Assembly: GCA_946886365.1 (NCBI GenBank)
Contig: CAMPIM010000007.1
Span: forward strand, 1-50,584
Direction: 5' to 3'
DNA: 50,584 nt
Source of the DNA: an uncultured Novosphingobium sp.
GTDB taxonomy: Bacteria; Pseudomonadota; Alphaproteobacteria; Sphingomonadales; Sphingomonadaceae
A program made the position numbers and the translations under genes. This document shows, piece after piece, positions 33,140-43,011 of this stretch (its first letter is position 1; the number at the start of each line of letters is the position of its first letter). The notes below the pieces were generated by a model, which was not told where the DNA came from, made no database searches, and was given only the letters and a program-made list of their open reading frames with translations.

Positions 33140-34545
33140 AGGCTCGTCTGCTCCGCTTGGCCGATAGGCTGCGGCAAAGCTACTGGTTCCTACCCTCCGT
33201 CATGGCCTGCGCGGCAATATTGCTGGCAGGAGGCATGATCTGGCTGGACAGTTATGAAGGGTCGGTTTGGATGGACCGCTTCGCCTGGTTGCGCGCCTCG
33301 CGCCCGAGCGGGGCGCGGCAGCTTCTGTCGGCGATAGGCGGTTCGATGATTACCGTCGCGGGCACTGTGTTTTCTGTCACGATTGCGGCCGTGGTCTACG
33401 CATCCGGCCAATATGGACCCCGCTTGCTCAGCAACTTCATGCGGGACCGGGGCAATCAGGTCACGCTCGGCACCTTCATCGCCACCTTCCTCTACTGCCT
33501 CATCGTCCTGCGAACGGTGCGTTCGCCCGAGGAGTCCGGCGGCGTGGGCTTCGTGCCGAACATCGCCCTGCTGGTCGCGGTGCTGCTAGCGCTCTGCTCC
33601 ATCGCCGTGCTGATCTTCTTCATCCATCACGTCCCCAGCAAGATCCACATCAACAATGTGATCGAGGATGTCGGGAAGCGCCTGCTTCGGGAGGTAGGCC
33701 ATCGTTTCCCGCGCTTCCTTGGCGAACCCGCCGATCGGGGTCGTCAGACAGGCGACACGATCGTGCCCGAACCCTTTCGGCAGGGTGGCGAAGCGGAAGC
33801 GGCTGCGCCGGTGCGGCTGGTGACGGCGAGCCATACGGGCTATATCCAACTGGTCCGTGACGAGGACCTGCTCCAGCTCGCGTCGCGTCATGATCTGGTG
33901 CTCCGCCTGCGCTATCAGCCTGGGGATTTCGTGCATGCCGGGCGCGCGCTGATCCTCGTCTTTCCAGCGGAGCGTTGCGATGAAGAGGCCAGCCAGGCGT
34001 TGGCCGACGCCTTTGCCATCGGATCGCAGCGCACGGCTTTGCAGGACCTGCGCTTTCTGATCGACGAGCTGGTCGAAATCGCGGCGCGGGCCCTGTCGCC
34101 GGGCATCAACGACCCGTTCACCGCGATCACCTGCCTGGACTGGCTCGGCGCGGCTATGTCGGACCTGTCCGGGCGCGAGATCCCCTTTCATCTACGGCAG
34201 GATGCCGACGGGGCCCTGCGCGTCATCGCCCACCCGCAGCGCTTTGGGGATTTTCTCGAACGGAGCTTCGGCTCTCTGGCGCAATATTGCGCAGGCGACC
34301 GGGTGGCGGCTCTCCATTTCCTGAGTTCGCTGGGCGAGGTGGCGGTCGCATGCGAGGACCGCGAAAGACTGGCGGCCGTCAGGACTCACATTGACAGGAT
34401 CGCGGGGCTTGCCGGAAGCAAGCTGGACCGCCTGAACAGCCAGGTCGTAACCGATCGCGCCAACCTTTTGCGCGACGCCCTGGCCAAGCCCGATCACCGG
34501 CGAAGACTGCGCGATGACTTCAGCTGGTTGGGCGGCGCGGCGTGA
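33136..34545 (+). CDS. DUF2254 predicted membrane protein
   Basis: A protein of 469 residues. It has four membrane helices (SVMACAAILLAGGMIWLDSY, GSMITVAGTVFSVTIAAVVY, and two near 120-160) and a large soluble C-terminal part; SGQYGPRLLSNFMRDRGNQV and LSPGINDPFTAITCLDWL are hallmarks of DUF2254. The start is set at GTG 33136 because it overlaps the DUF421 stop and has AGGAG upstream; ATG 33115 is also open. The function is unknown; channel-like roles have been proposed from the hydrophobic profile. Overlap with the next gene is also GTGA. Confidence 0.88.
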   Translation: MKARLLRLADRLRQSYWFLPSVMACAAILLAGGMIWLDSYEGSVWMDRFAWLRASRPSGARQLLSAIGGSMITVAGTVFSVTIAAVVYASGQYGPRLLSNFMRDRGNQVTLGTFIATFLYCLIVLRTVRSPEESGGVGFVPNIALLVAVLLALCSIAVLIFFIHHVPSKIHINNVIEDVGKRLLREVGHRFPRFLGEPADRGRQTGDTIVPEPFRQGGEAEAAAPVRLVTASHTGYIQLVRDEDLLQLASRHDLVLRLRYQPGDFVHAGRALILVFPAERCDEEASQALADAFAIGSQRTALQDLRFLIDELVEIAARALSPGINDPFTAITCLDWLGAAMSDLSGREIPFHLRQDADGALRVIAHPQRFGDFLERSFGSLAQYCAGDRVAALHFLSSLGEVAVACEDRERLAAVRTHIDRIAGLAGSKLDRLNSQVVTDRANLLRDALAKPDHRRRLRDDFSWLGGAA

Positions 34546-35555
34546 CCGTGCCGGGGACGAGACTAAGCGCAGGCCGGTTGCTGTGGGTGATCGCGCTGAT
34601 CCTGATCCTGGCGGCTTTGCGGGCAAGCTATGCCGTGACTATGCCGATCCTATTCGCCACGATCATCGTTGCGGCGTTATGGCCGCTCAAACTGTGGCTG
34701 GCTAAGCGACTGCCGAGCTGGCTGAGCTATGTGCTGACGGTCGCAACGCTCGTCATCATCCTGACCGTATTCGTCGCGGCGGTCTATCTCTCACTTGGAC
34801 AATTGATGAGCGTACTGGGCGCACAGTGGCCCAAGCTCGTGTCTCTCTATGATGCGGCAGCCGACAAGGCTCGGGATTGGGGTGTGACAGTTGACGCGCG
34901 GCTGCTCGATCAGCAGCGCATTGTTGCCTTCGCGCAGATGCTGGCGTCAAGTATCTACAGTTTCGTCACCTATGTAGGGTTCATCGGGCTGTTCGTGATC
35001 CTGGGGCTGCCTGAAGTGGCTCGCATGCAAGACAAGATGCGAGCCGAACTGGAGCCGGAGCCACGCAGTCAATTGCGGTCAACGATGATATCCATATCCG
35101 AGCAGGTGAGGCGCTACTTCAGTACGACGCTGGCGACGAGCCTGCTGACCGGGGCGGCGTCGACCCTGTGGGCTCTGGCAACCGGGCTGGACCTTCCGAT
35201 TGTCTGGGGTCTGCTCAATTTCCTGTTGAACTTCATTCCCGTCATCGGCAACATCATCGGCATCATTCCGCCGACACTCTATGCGGCGTTGCAATTTCAC
35301 GGCATCGGCATGCCAGTCCTGGTGTTCGCAGGCTTTGCCACGTTGCAGATCATCATCAGCAATTTCGTCTATCCGATCCTGCAGGGACGCCGCTTGTCGC
35401 TTTCGCCGCTCGTCATTGTCGTCGCCATGACCTTTTGGGGTTGGATGTGGGGCATCGCGGGGACGCTGATCGCCGTTCCCTTAACAACCTCAGTCGTCAT
35501 CATATGCGATCATTTCGACAGGAGCCGGTGGGTCGCCAAGCTGCTTTCCGCCTGA
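34542..35555 (+). CDS. AI-2E/PerM family transporter
   Basis: A 337-residue protein of the AI-2E transporter family (PF01594). There are about seven helices; FATIIVAALWPLKLWLAKRL in the N-terminal part and WGLLNFLLNFIPVIGNIIGI plus PLVIVVAMTFWGWMWGIAGT in the C-terminal part are typical. Members export autoinducer-2 or act as Na+/H+ antiporters, and most are uncharacterised. It is the third gene of the coupled trio and starts with GTG 34542. Confidence 0.9.
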   Translation: MTVPGTRLSAGRLLWVIALILILAALRASYAVTMPILFATIIVAALWPLKLWLAKRLPSWLSYVLTVATLVIILTVFVAAVYLSLGQLMSVLGAQWPKLVSLYDAAADKARDWGVTVDARLLDQQRIVAFAQMLASSIYSFVTYVGFIGLFVILGLPEVARMQDKMRAELEPEPRSQLRSTMISISEQVRRYFSTTLATSLLTGAASTLWALATGLDLPIVWGLLNFLLNFIPVIGNIIGIIPPTLYAALQFHGIGMPVLVFAGFATLQIIISNFVYPILQGRRLSLSPLVIVVAMTFWGWMWGIAGTLIAVPLTTSVVIICDHFDRSRWVAKLLSA

Positions 35556-35679
35556 TCGTGCGAGGCGTGAACAGGGCTGCCGCAGAGCCGAGACAAAGGA
35601 TAGTCTGGAGCGCCGCGACGGGAACATCGGACAGCCTTTCTCCGTTAGAGTGGTAGCTCCCACGATAAACGGATGTACC

Positions 35680-38070
35680 ATGCTGAACGCCGCGTCGCCC
35701 GCCCGCGCCCGATCACAATGGGCTACCACAATCGTCGGATGCCTGATCGGCATGATCGGCCTTGCGCTTGCCATTGGCGGGGCATGGCTGCTGATCCTTG
35801 GCGGATCGCCCTATTATCTGATCACGGGCGTGGCGATGATCGCCTCGGGCTGGCTGCTGTACAGCCGCCGGATGTTGGGCGCGTGGCTCTATGTCGCTGT
35901 GGTCGCGGCAACGCTTGTCTGGGCTTTTTGGGAAGTCGGCGCAAACGGCTGGGCGCTCGTCCCCCGCGTGATCGCGCCGCTGATCTTGTTGGTCGCCGTT
36001 CTGCTCGTCATGCCGCTAATGTCATTTCGCGCGGATCGCTGGAAGCTGGCAGGCGGGGCGATTGCCGCCATCATCCTCCTGACTGCCGTCACCGGCTTCA
36101 CGCTGAGCGAGGTCAACGAACATGAGGTGCTGGCCGCCCTGCCCGCCGCATCCACCATGATGAGCGACCCGGCACTGCGACAGGCGGGTGCCGACTGGCC
36201 CGCCTACGGGGGATCGGAAAGCGCCCGGCGCTTCACGCCCCTCACGCAGATCACCCCCGCCAATGTATCCTCGCTGGAGCAAGTCTGGCTGACGCACACG
36301 GGCGACATGCCGTCAAAGGCTGCCAAGGGGACCTATGGCGCGGAGAACACGCCGCTGAAGGTCGGCAACATGCTCTATGTCTGCACGCCTAAGAGCATCG
36401 TCATCGCCCTCGATCCAGCGTCCGGACATCAACGCTGGCGTTTTGATCCGCGTGTGCCCGACACGGCCATTCCCTATACCGCCGCCTGCCGGGGCGTCAG
36501 CTATTATGAGGTGCCCGGCGCGGCGGCGGGCCAGGACTGCGGCAGGAGGATCATCTGGGGGACGCTGGACGCGCGCCTGTTCGCGATAGACGCGCAAACC
36601 GGAAGGCCATGCCAGGATTTCGGGTCGAACGGCCAAGTCGATACCAAGATCGGCATGGGCGAAACGCCAGCCGGCTATGTCTCGATCAACTCACCTCCGA
36701 CCATCGTGCGCGGCGTCGTTGTGACGGGGCATCAGGTGCTGGACGGGCAGGATCGCTGGGCGCCTTCCGGGGTGATCCGGGGTTTCGATGCCGTGACGGG
36801 CAAGCTGCGCTGGGCATGGGACATGATGCATCCCGACTGGGATGGCTATCCCCCGCCGGGACAGACCTGGGCGCGCGGCACGCCCAACATGTGGACGATC
36901 GCAAGCGGTGACGAGCAACTGGGCCTTGTCTATCTGCCCATGGGCAATGCGGCCGCAGACTATTATAGCGGCCTGCGCCGTCCGCCGGAGAATTTCTATG
37001 CGACATCGCTGGTGGCGCTGGACGCGAACACGGGTCAGCCACGCTGGCGGTTCCAGGCCGTGCGCAAGGACGTGTGGGATTATGACTTCGGCGCGCAGGC
37101 GACGCTGGTCGATTATCGCGGCACGCCCGCTTTGGTCCTGCCAAGTAAGCAGGGTGACATCTACATCCTCGATCGCCGCACCGGTAAGCCGCTGACGCCC
37201 GTGGGCGTGATGCGCGCGCCGGTCGGCGGCGTCGAGCCGGGGCAGCGCTCGCCGGTCCAGATCTATTCCGGCTGGCACACGCTGCGTAAACCGGATCTTA
37301 CCGAACGCGACATGTGGGGCATGTCGCCGATCGACCAGATGATCTGCCGGATCCAGTTCCGCCAAGCGAGCTACAAGGGCTTCTACACGCCACCCGAGAG
37401 CAACAGGCGGTCCATCCAATATCCAGGCTATAATGGCGGGACGGATTGGGGCGGCATTGCCGTCGATCCCCGGCGCGGCGTGATCGTTGCCAACTATAAC
37501 GACATGCCAAACTATGTGCGTCTGGTGCCTCGCAAGGAGGCGAACAAAAAAGGATGGGCGCCGCGCCAGCAGGCGCGGGGCAAAATCGGCGGGGCGGAGG
37601 GAGCGGGCGATCCGCAGGCCCATACTCCCTATGCGATCGACGTGAATGCTGGATGGCGGCTGAAATTCACCGGCATGCTATGCAAGCAGCCGCCCTATGG
37701 CGGCATTCGCGCGATTGACATGGCGAGCGGCCGGACGATTTGGGATCGGCCCTTTGGCACTGCACGAACAAATGGTCCTTTTGGCATACCCTCGATGCTG
37801 CCGATCACCATCGGCACGCCCAATAATGGCGGCGCAGTCGTGACCGCGAGCGGTCTCATTTTCATCGCTGCGGCGACCGACAACCTGATCCGCGCCATCG
37901 ACCTCGCCACGGGCAAGACCCTCTGGCAGCGCAAGCTGCCTGCCGGGGGCCAGGCAACACCGATGGTTTACGAGGCAGGTGGGCGCGAATATCTCGTGAT
38001 CTATGCGGGCGGCCACCATTTCATGGAGACGCCAGTGGGAGATTCTGTCGTCGCTTATGCTCTTCCGTAG
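35680..38070 (+). CDS. gcd: Membrane-bound PQQ-dependent dehydrogenase, glucose/quinate type
   Basis: A protein of 796 residues. Five membrane helices in the first about 140 residues form the quinone-reacting anchor. The eight-bladed PQQ propeller begins at DWPAYGGSESARRFTPLTQI; GTRTNGPFGIPS-type and VYLPMGNAAADYYSGLRRPP segments, and PSKQGDIYILDRRTGKPLTP, match the mGDH family. It oxidises aldoses or polyols in the periplasm and reduces ubiquinone directly. The start is ATG 35680; a GTG at 35650 is less likely. No pqq synthesis genes are in the window. It is a second, different PQQ enzyme from that at 1570-3735. Confidence 0.9.
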   Translation: MLNAASPARARSQWATTIVGCLIGMIGLALAIGGAWLLILGGSPYYLITGVAMIASGWLLYSRRMLGAWLYVAVVAATLVWAFWEVGANGWALVPRVIAPLILLVAVLLVMPLMSFRADRWKLAGGAIAAIILLTAVTGFTLSEVNEHEVLAALPAASTMMSDPALRQAGADWPAYGGSESARRFTPLTQITPANVSSLEQVWLTHTGDMPSKAAKGTYGAENTPLKVGNMLYVCTPKSIVIALDPASGHQRWRFDPRVPDTAIPYTAACRGVSYYEVPGAAAGQDCGRRIIWGTLDARLFAIDAQTGRPCQDFGSNGQVDTKIGMGETPAGYVSINSPPTIVRGVVVTGHQVLDGQDRWAPSGVIRGFDAVTGKLRWAWDMMHPDWDGYPPPGQTWARGTPNMWTIASGDEQLGLVYLPMGNAAADYYSGLRRPPENFYATSLVALDANTGQPRWRFQAVRKDVWDYDFGAQATLVDYRGTPALVLPSKQGDIYILDRRTGKPLTPVGVMRAPVGGVEPGQRSPVQIYSGWHTLRKPDLTERDMWGMSPIDQMICRIQFRQASYKGFYTPPESNRRSIQYPGYNGGTDWGGIAVDPRRGVIVANYNDMPNYVRLVPRKEANKKGWAPRQQARGKIGGAEGAGDPQAHTPYAIDVNAGWRLKFTGMLCKQPPYGGIRAIDMASGRTIWDRPFGTARTNGPFGIPSMLPITIGTPNNGGAVVTASGLIFIAAATDNLIRAIDLATGKTLWQRKLPAGGQATPMVYEAGGREYLVIYAGGHHFMETPVGDSVVAYALP

Positions 38071-38097
38071 GCCGAGGTCGGCACCGCCCAATAGCCT

Positions 38098-39048
38098 CTA
38101 GATCACCAGATCGGATTGCAATGCGCAGGCTGCGGCATCATGTTCCACCTGCAAGGTGGAATGGCCGATGTTGAACGTTGTCTTCAGCATCTGTGCGGTG
38201 TCGTGCAGAAAGCAATCGCCACCATGCTGGCTAGGCATAACAAGATGCGCTGTGAGCGCAGTTTCGGTCGTACTCATCCCCCAGATGTGCAGGTCATGCA
38301 CGGCTTCCACCCCCTGCAGCTGCTGAAGCTCCTGAAGCACCTTTCCAGTATCGATTCCCGCCGGTGAGGCGTTGAGGCTCATGGCAGTGGCCTCGCGCAG
38401 CAGGCCCCAGGTCGTCCAGACTATGACCGCCACGATGATGAGGCTGACCACGGGGTCGAGCCAGTCCCAGCCGGTGAGACGAATAGTAAGCCCCGCGACG
38501 ACAACGCCCGCCGAAACGGCCGCGTCCGCAGCCATGTGAAGGAAGGCGCCTTGAATGTTGATGTCGCCCTTCCGACCGGACATGAACAGCAGCGCCGTCG
38601 CGGCATTGATGGCGATGCCTATGCCCGCGACGATCATCACTATATTGCCTGCGACGGGTTGGGGATCGCCAAAGCGCTGAACGGCTTCGACGGCGATTGC
38701 CCCTGCCGCCAGCATTAGCAGGATGCCGTTCGCGAGCGCCGCGAGGATCGATGTGCCGGTCAACCCATAGGTGAACCGCCGGCCGGGCAATTTCCGCCCG
38801 AGAATGATCGCTGCCCATGCGATGCCAAGGCCCGCGACGTCACTCAGATTATGCCCAGCGTCCGCGAGCAAGGCGAGCGAGCGGCTGGCCAGACCATAGA
38901 CGACCTCGGTAGCCACAAAGGCGATGTTGAGACAAATGCCAATCGCGAAAGCCCTGCCGAAGCTGCCGGGTGCATGGGCATGTCCACCTGCGCCAGACGA
39001 ATGCTCATGTTCGCCCTGATCGTGCCGATGGTCATGAGCGTCAGCCAT
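38098..39048 (-). CDS. Cation diffusion facilitator (CzcD/ZitB-like) metal exporter
   Basis: A protein of 316 residues. A His-rich N-terminus (DAHDHRHDQGEHEH) precedes six helices with the metal-site motifs LLADAGHNLSDVAGL (helix 2) and HMAADAAVSAGVV (helix 5). The C-terminal metal-binding domain includes GVEAVHDLHIWGMSTTETAL. It should export Zn2+, Co2+ or Cd2+ in exchange for protons. The start is ATG 39048, preceded by GGGAGATGAG; an upstream ATG at 39114 adds an unlikely charged lead. It lies 86 bases after the SLC13 permease on the same strand. Confidence 0.92.
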   Translation of the reverse strand: MADAHDHRHDQGEHEHSSGAGGHAHAPGSFGRAFAIGICLNIAFVATEVVYGLASRSLALLADAGHNLSDVAGLGIAWAAIILGRKLPGRRFTYGLTGTSILAALANGILLMLAAGAIAVEAVQRFGDPQPVAGNIVMIVAGIGIAINAATALLFMSGRKGDINIQGAFLHMAADAAVSAGVVVAGLTIRLTGWDWLDPVVSLIIVAVIVWTTWGLLREATAMSLNASPAGIDTGKVLQELQQLQGVEAVHDLHIWGMSTTETALTAHLVMPSQHGGDCFLHDTAQMLKTTFNIGHSTLQVEHDAAACALQSDLVI

Positions 39049-39134
39049 TCTCATCTCCCAGCAAGCTTGCTCATCAGAGGGAATGCAACGCCTCCGGTCT
39101 CGTTCCGCCTCCAACGCGCAGGCGCCGCTTCAGC

Positions 39135-40454
39135 CTAAAATGGGAAGAACCAGTGGATCGCGGCCACTGCCGCCGCCCAGGTGATGAGGTTGAGAGGAAG
39201 GCCGACCTTGGTGAAATCGAGATAGCTATATCCCGCCATCTGATAGACCAGAACATTGGTTTGATAGCCAAAGGGCGTCGCAAAGGCAGCGCTGCCCGCC
39301 ATCATCACCGCGACGAGGAACGGACGCGGGCTGACGCTGAGGCTTTCGGCCAGCGCAACGGCGACCGGCGTGACGAGCACGGCGACCGTTGCATTCGACA
39401 ACAGCTCCGTCAGCACCAGCGTTGCCCCATAGAGAAGGATCAGCGCGCCCAGCGGGCCGAACAGCCCTACCCTGCCGACCAGCGCATTGGTTGCAGAGGC
39501 GGCAAGCCCCGTCTGCTCGAGAGCGATGCCGATGACGACCATGCCCACGATCAGCATCAGTATTTCCGGCCGCAGCCCGCCATAGGCTTCCTCCGGCCGG
39601 ATCACGCGCAGAAGGATCAGCAGTACCGCGCCCGCGAAGGCTGAGGCAGCGATCGGGGCGATGTCGAGAGCGGCAAGGGTGATGACGCCTACGAAGATCG
39701 CCGTCGATGCCACAGCCTTGGTGGGCGCCAACGGCCGTTTCACGGCGAAGTCTTCCGCGTCCCCGATCATGTCGCCAGCAAGATCAACGTGACTGACATG
39801 GTGCGGGAGCGCGGCCTCCAACCGCTCAAGCGTTGCCGGCAGCGGCCTGGCCAGCAGCCGGCCGGAAAAGAAGAAGAGGTAAAGACCCCCGGCAGCAGCG
39901 ACTACCAGACCGACGGGCGTGATCTCGAAGATCGAAAATGGCGGCTGGCCCGAAGATCGCGCCATGTCATCGACGAGGAGGTTGGTCGAGGTGCCGATCA
40001 GCGTACAGCAGCCGCCCAGCACCGCGACATAAGAAAGTGGCATCAAAAAGCGCTTGGGATCGAGCTTCAATGATTTCGCCACGTCACGCACCACGGGCGC
40101 GGATAGGACGACTATAGGAGTGTTGTTAAGAAAGCCAGATGCGCCGCCGCAAAGCGCAATGAGCAGCCAGATGCCGAGCGCCCCGATCCGGCGGCACAGC
40201 GCCACCGCCTTGGCGATCAGCAAGTCGAGCAGACCGGACAATTCCATCGCGTGGGCGATAACGAAAAGCGAAGCGAGAGCGATGATTGCCGGGCTGCCGA
40301 ACGCGCCCTGGACCTCGCTCGGCCGCACAGCGCCTGTCAGCAGCAGCAGCGCCGCCCCGGCGAGAGCGACCACATCAGCGCGCACCTTGTCCCATATCAG
40401 CGCGGCGACGACGCCGCAGAGCACGAAAAGGGTGACAAGTTGCTCAAGCGTCAT
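39135..40454 (-). CDS. SLC13/DASS family anion permease
   Basis: A 439-residue integral membrane protein with two inverted repeats, each carrying the SNT-type substrate motif: GASGFLNNTPIVVLSAPVV followed by GTSTNLLVDDMARSSGQPPF, and ELLSNATVAVLVTPVAVALA. Larger relatives with two central RCK_C domains exceed 580 residues; here the centre is only a short hydrophilic loop (about 195-235). Sulfate, phosphate or dicarboxylate are typical substrates. The gene shares a divergent promoter region with the hypothetical protein at 40564. Confidence 0.88.
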   Translation of the reverse strand: MTLEQLVTLFVLCGVVAALIWDKVRADVVALAGAALLLLTGAVRPSEVQGAFGSPAIIALASLFVIAHAMELSGLLDLLIAKAVALCRRIGALGIWLLIALCGGASGFLNNTPIVVLSAPVVRDVAKSLKLDPKRFLMPLSYVAVLGGCCTLIGTSTNLLVDDMARSSGQPPFSIFEITPVGLVVAAAGGLYLFFFSGRLLARPLPATLERLEAALPHHVSHVDLAGDMIGDAEDFAVKRPLAPTKAVASTAIFVGVITLAALDIAPIAASAFAGAVLLILLRVIRPEEAYGGLRPEILMLIVGMVVIGIALEQTGLAASATNALVGRVGLFGPLGALILLYGATLVLTELLSNATVAVLVTPVAVALAESLSVSPRPFLVAVMMAGSAAFATPFGYQTNVLVYQMAGYSYLDFTKVGLPLNLITWAAAVAAIHWFFPF

Positions 40455-40563
40455 CGGCTTCGGCTAGCATAAAGGGACCGCCAAGGCAGGAAAAATGCAG
40501 AAAAGTTGGCGATTTGAAAGGCAAGGGGTCAATTTACCGGACGCTATATGATAGCTCTGTTCC

Positions 40564-41421
40564 ATGGCAGAACAGAATATCCGGTTGAGCATCCTGTCCC
40601 ATCTGATTGCGACTGGGGCTGGTGCAGCGCTGACCTTTTTGCTCGTCAACCAGCATTCCGCGCGTCAGACGGTCGAACCCAAGCAGGCCGCTCAGGAGCC
40701 AAAAGCGGTCGTCCAGGTGCCGAAAATTCCGGTCGTTCCCACACCGCCGCCTCCGCTTGGCCGTGCAGAATTGCTGGCGGCGGCGGCCGCCGCGACGGAT
40801 GCCGTGGCGAGCGGCACCGCCCTGCCCCCGGCCAACGCGGCGCTCATCGGACGATCGTTCATCCTGCGCATGCCGTTCGGTTGCGGCGGCGAGATGAGCG
40901 ATGAGGAGAAGCAGGAACGGTGGGCGGGATGGACGTTCAATCCCAAGAGCCAAGCATTAAAGCTGACAGTGCGCGCAGCCGAATTCGCCAAAGCGGAGTG
41001 GATAAGGCAGCTGGCCGGTGAAATGACCTTTGATGCGGTCGAAGGCTTCTGGATAGGGCGCCCATGGACAAGCGCGGATCGGTGTGGGTCGGGCGGCAAT
41101 GCATCGTCCAATGTCGTTCTGAGTGAGCCGAACCAGCAGCTGGCGATCGCCCAATTCTACTCCCCGGAAGGATCACGCACCTTGCGGCGGGGCGATCGCC
41201 CCTACTCCTCCACCGTTAAGCTGGACGAGGGCCAATCCCCCTCCCCCGCCGGTTATCAGGTTCAGCTGGAAGGCAAGTTGTCCGGCTTCCCTGACGGGCA
41301 GCCGGTCCATTGCGTACAGCAGGATTCAGCCGTCGCCCCGCGCTGCCTCATCGCAGTGCAGTTTACGCGCGTCGCCTTCTTCGCTCCCGGTCAGGACAAC
41401 GCCATCGTCGAGTGGCGCTGA
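40564..41421 (+). CDS. Membrane-anchored protein of unknown function
   Basis: A 285-residue protein. One membrane helix near the N-terminus (SHLIATGAGAALTFLLVNQ) is followed by a Pro/Val/Lys-rich linker and a soluble domain that would face the periplasm. The domain contains four to six Cys, some paired in RMPFGCGGEMSDE and HCVQQDSAVAPRCL, so disulfides are likely. I do not recognise the family; proteins like it seem confined to sphingomonads. It has its own upstream region. Confidence 0.7.
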   Translation: MAEQNIRLSILSHLIATGAGAALTFLLVNQHSARQTVEPKQAAQEPKAVVQVPKIPVVPTPPPPLGRAELLAAAAAATDAVASGTALPPANAALIGRSFILRMPFGCGGEMSDEEKQERWAGWTFNPKSQALKLTVRAAEFAKAEWIRQLAGEMTFDAVEGFWIGRPWTSADRCGSGGNASSNVVLSEPNQQLAIAQFYSPEGSRTLRRGDRPYSSTVKLDEGQSPSPAGYQVQLEGKLSGFPDGQPVHCVQQDSAVAPRCLIAVQFTRVAFFAPGQDNAIVEWR

Positions 41422-41479
41422 GTTAAGACGTAGCGCGCCACCAGTGTGCAGGGCTGAGGCGCGCGTCCTCAGGCGGCCG

Positions 41480-42214
41480 TCAACCCGCCTTGGAGCTCTG
41501 CGCCAGAACCTGAGCGGAGGGCCTGTTGGCCGCGTCCACCGTGCCGTCCGCTATCATCGCCTTCGACATGGTCGCCGCTTCAGCCTTGAGTGCGGCATCC
41601 TCGCTGGTCTGGCTGGCGCCGATAAGCGCGGCGAGCAGCAGGTTGCGGTTTACCGCATTGGTCTGTTCAGCGACCGCCTTGCGGGCCAGGGGAACAGCTT
41701 CGGCATAGAGCGGCGCGGCTCCTGCCTTGTCCTGCTTGCCCAGCTTGAAATTGGCCGTTTGGATGAGGATCCCGGTCAGCACGCCCCTGCTCTGCGCGTC
41801 GGTGGGCTTGGCCTGCACAACCTGCCGCCAGTAAGGCAAGCTCTCTTCATAGAGCGGCGCGACGGCGTCCAGTTTCTGTAGGGCGGCGTTGGCCGCCGCC
41901 GCTGCGTAGAGCGCATTGGCGAGGAAATTGACGTTCTCGATCTTGCCGGGCTGGGTCTTGACCGCATCACGGATCGCCGGAAGCGCCGCCTCATATTTCC
42001 CAAGAGCGGTCGCATTGTCGCCCTTTTGCTGCGCCTGCTGGCCCGCAGTGAAGTCCGTTACCGCCTTGTTGAAGGCAGCAATCTGCGCCTGGCTGAGCGC
42101 GGGCGCGGGCGTCGCAGCCGGCGTTGCGGCAGGAGCTTGTGCGGCGGGGGCGGTTTCCTGGGCGGCGGCCGGCAAAGCGGCGGAAAGGAAGAGGGTGGTG
42201 AGGAAAGCCTTATG
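41480..42214 (-). CDS. Exported TPR-like protein of unknown function
   Basis: A protein of 244 residues with a signal peptide (cleavage near LPAAA-QE), an Ala/Pro-rich linker and about four helix-turn-helix units with the tetratricopeptide look, for example GDNATALGKYEAALPAIRDA and LDAVAPLYEESLPYWRQVVQ. The start is ATG 42214, eight bases behind GGAGA; an upstream ATG at 42256 is less good. It probably acts as a periplasmic scaffold. It is convergent with the gene at 40564. Confidence 0.75.
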   Translation of the reverse strand, partial: HKAFLTTLFLSAALPAAAQETAPAAQAPAATPAATPAPALSQAQIAAFNKAVTDFTAGQQAQQKGDNATALGKYEAALPAIRDAVKTQPGKIENVNFLANALYAAAAANAALQKLDAVAPLYEESLPYWRQVVQAKPTDAQSRGVLTGILIQTANFKLGKQDKAGAAPLYAEAVPLARKAVAEQTNAVNRNLLLAALIGASQTSEDAALKAEAATMSKAMIADGTVDAANRPSAQVLAQSSKAG

Positions 42215-42290
42215 CATTGTTCTTCTCCGGGTGTGTAGGCAGTTCACGGGTTTCAACTCCGACCCGCGACCACGGTTGCTTTAAGAAGTG

Positions 42291-42746
42291 TCAGGTCGCG
42301 AACAGGGCGATCGGCTCCGAAGGCGGGAAAATGGCGTCGATGATTTTCGATGCCAGAGCGTCCAGATGATAGGGTTTTGGCAAGACTGGTCCAAACTGCC
42401 GCAGGTCGTCGGGAAGCTCTTGGCCTCCCAATCCGCCGGACGTGATCAATATTCGAGTGCCGGGCCAACGACTGCTGACCTGCCGCGCCAGATCGAACCC
42501 GTCCTGCTGGCCCGGCATGTTCACGTCCGTGAACAACAGATCGACCAAGCCATCCAGCCGATGAAGGATGCCGAGCGCCTCTTCAACGTCCTGTGCGGCA
42601 AAGACGGTAAATTCCTGATCGATCAGGAATTCGCACACATTCATGCTGACCAGAGCCTCATCTTCGACGACGAGGATGATAACGGGCCTTGGGAAGCGGG
42701 GCCTGCCCGTCAGTCCTGCCATCGCAAACCGACCATCCGGCTTCAT
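42291..42746 (-). CDS. Single-domain response regulator
   Basis: A 151-residue CheY-like receiver without an output domain. Acidic pocket VVEDEAL near the N-terminus, phosphoacceptor Asp in LLFTDVNMPG, Thr/Ser switch in ILITSGG and Lys in VLPKPYH are all present. Such short regulators of the FixJ/Sma0114 type in alphaproteobacteria often serve histidine kinases of the HWE or HisKA2 class in stress signalling. The ATG at 42746 has AGGGA in front; ATG 42722 is possible. It is divergent from the KdpD-like kinase 265 bases away. Confidence 0.88.
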   Translation of the reverse strand: MKPDGRFAMAGLTGRPRFPRPVIILVVEDEALVSMNVCEFLIDQEFTVFAAQDVEEALGILHRLDGLVDLLFTDVNMPGQQDGFDLARQVSSRWPGTRILITSGGLGGQELPDDLRQFGPVLPKPYHLDALASKIIDAIFPPSEPIALFAT

Positions 42747-43011
42747 GCCATCCCTACAGATTTTGCGCAGCGTCTCATGAGTGCAATATCCCCAACCCAG
42801 GCTCGGGAGGATGAGGGCTGAGGTTGAGGCATAAGTGGCGGCACAAAATTCAGTGGTCTCATCATCGGGTCCGCTGGCCCAGGCATTTCTTCTGACCTAT
42901 CTAAGCACCCTGTGCAGTAAAGCGTTATTATAGCTTTTATATGCATGGACCGGACTGGAGGGACTGACTAAGCTTGGAAATGCCTCCTCCCTGCCGTTTA
43001 TCACCAGATCA

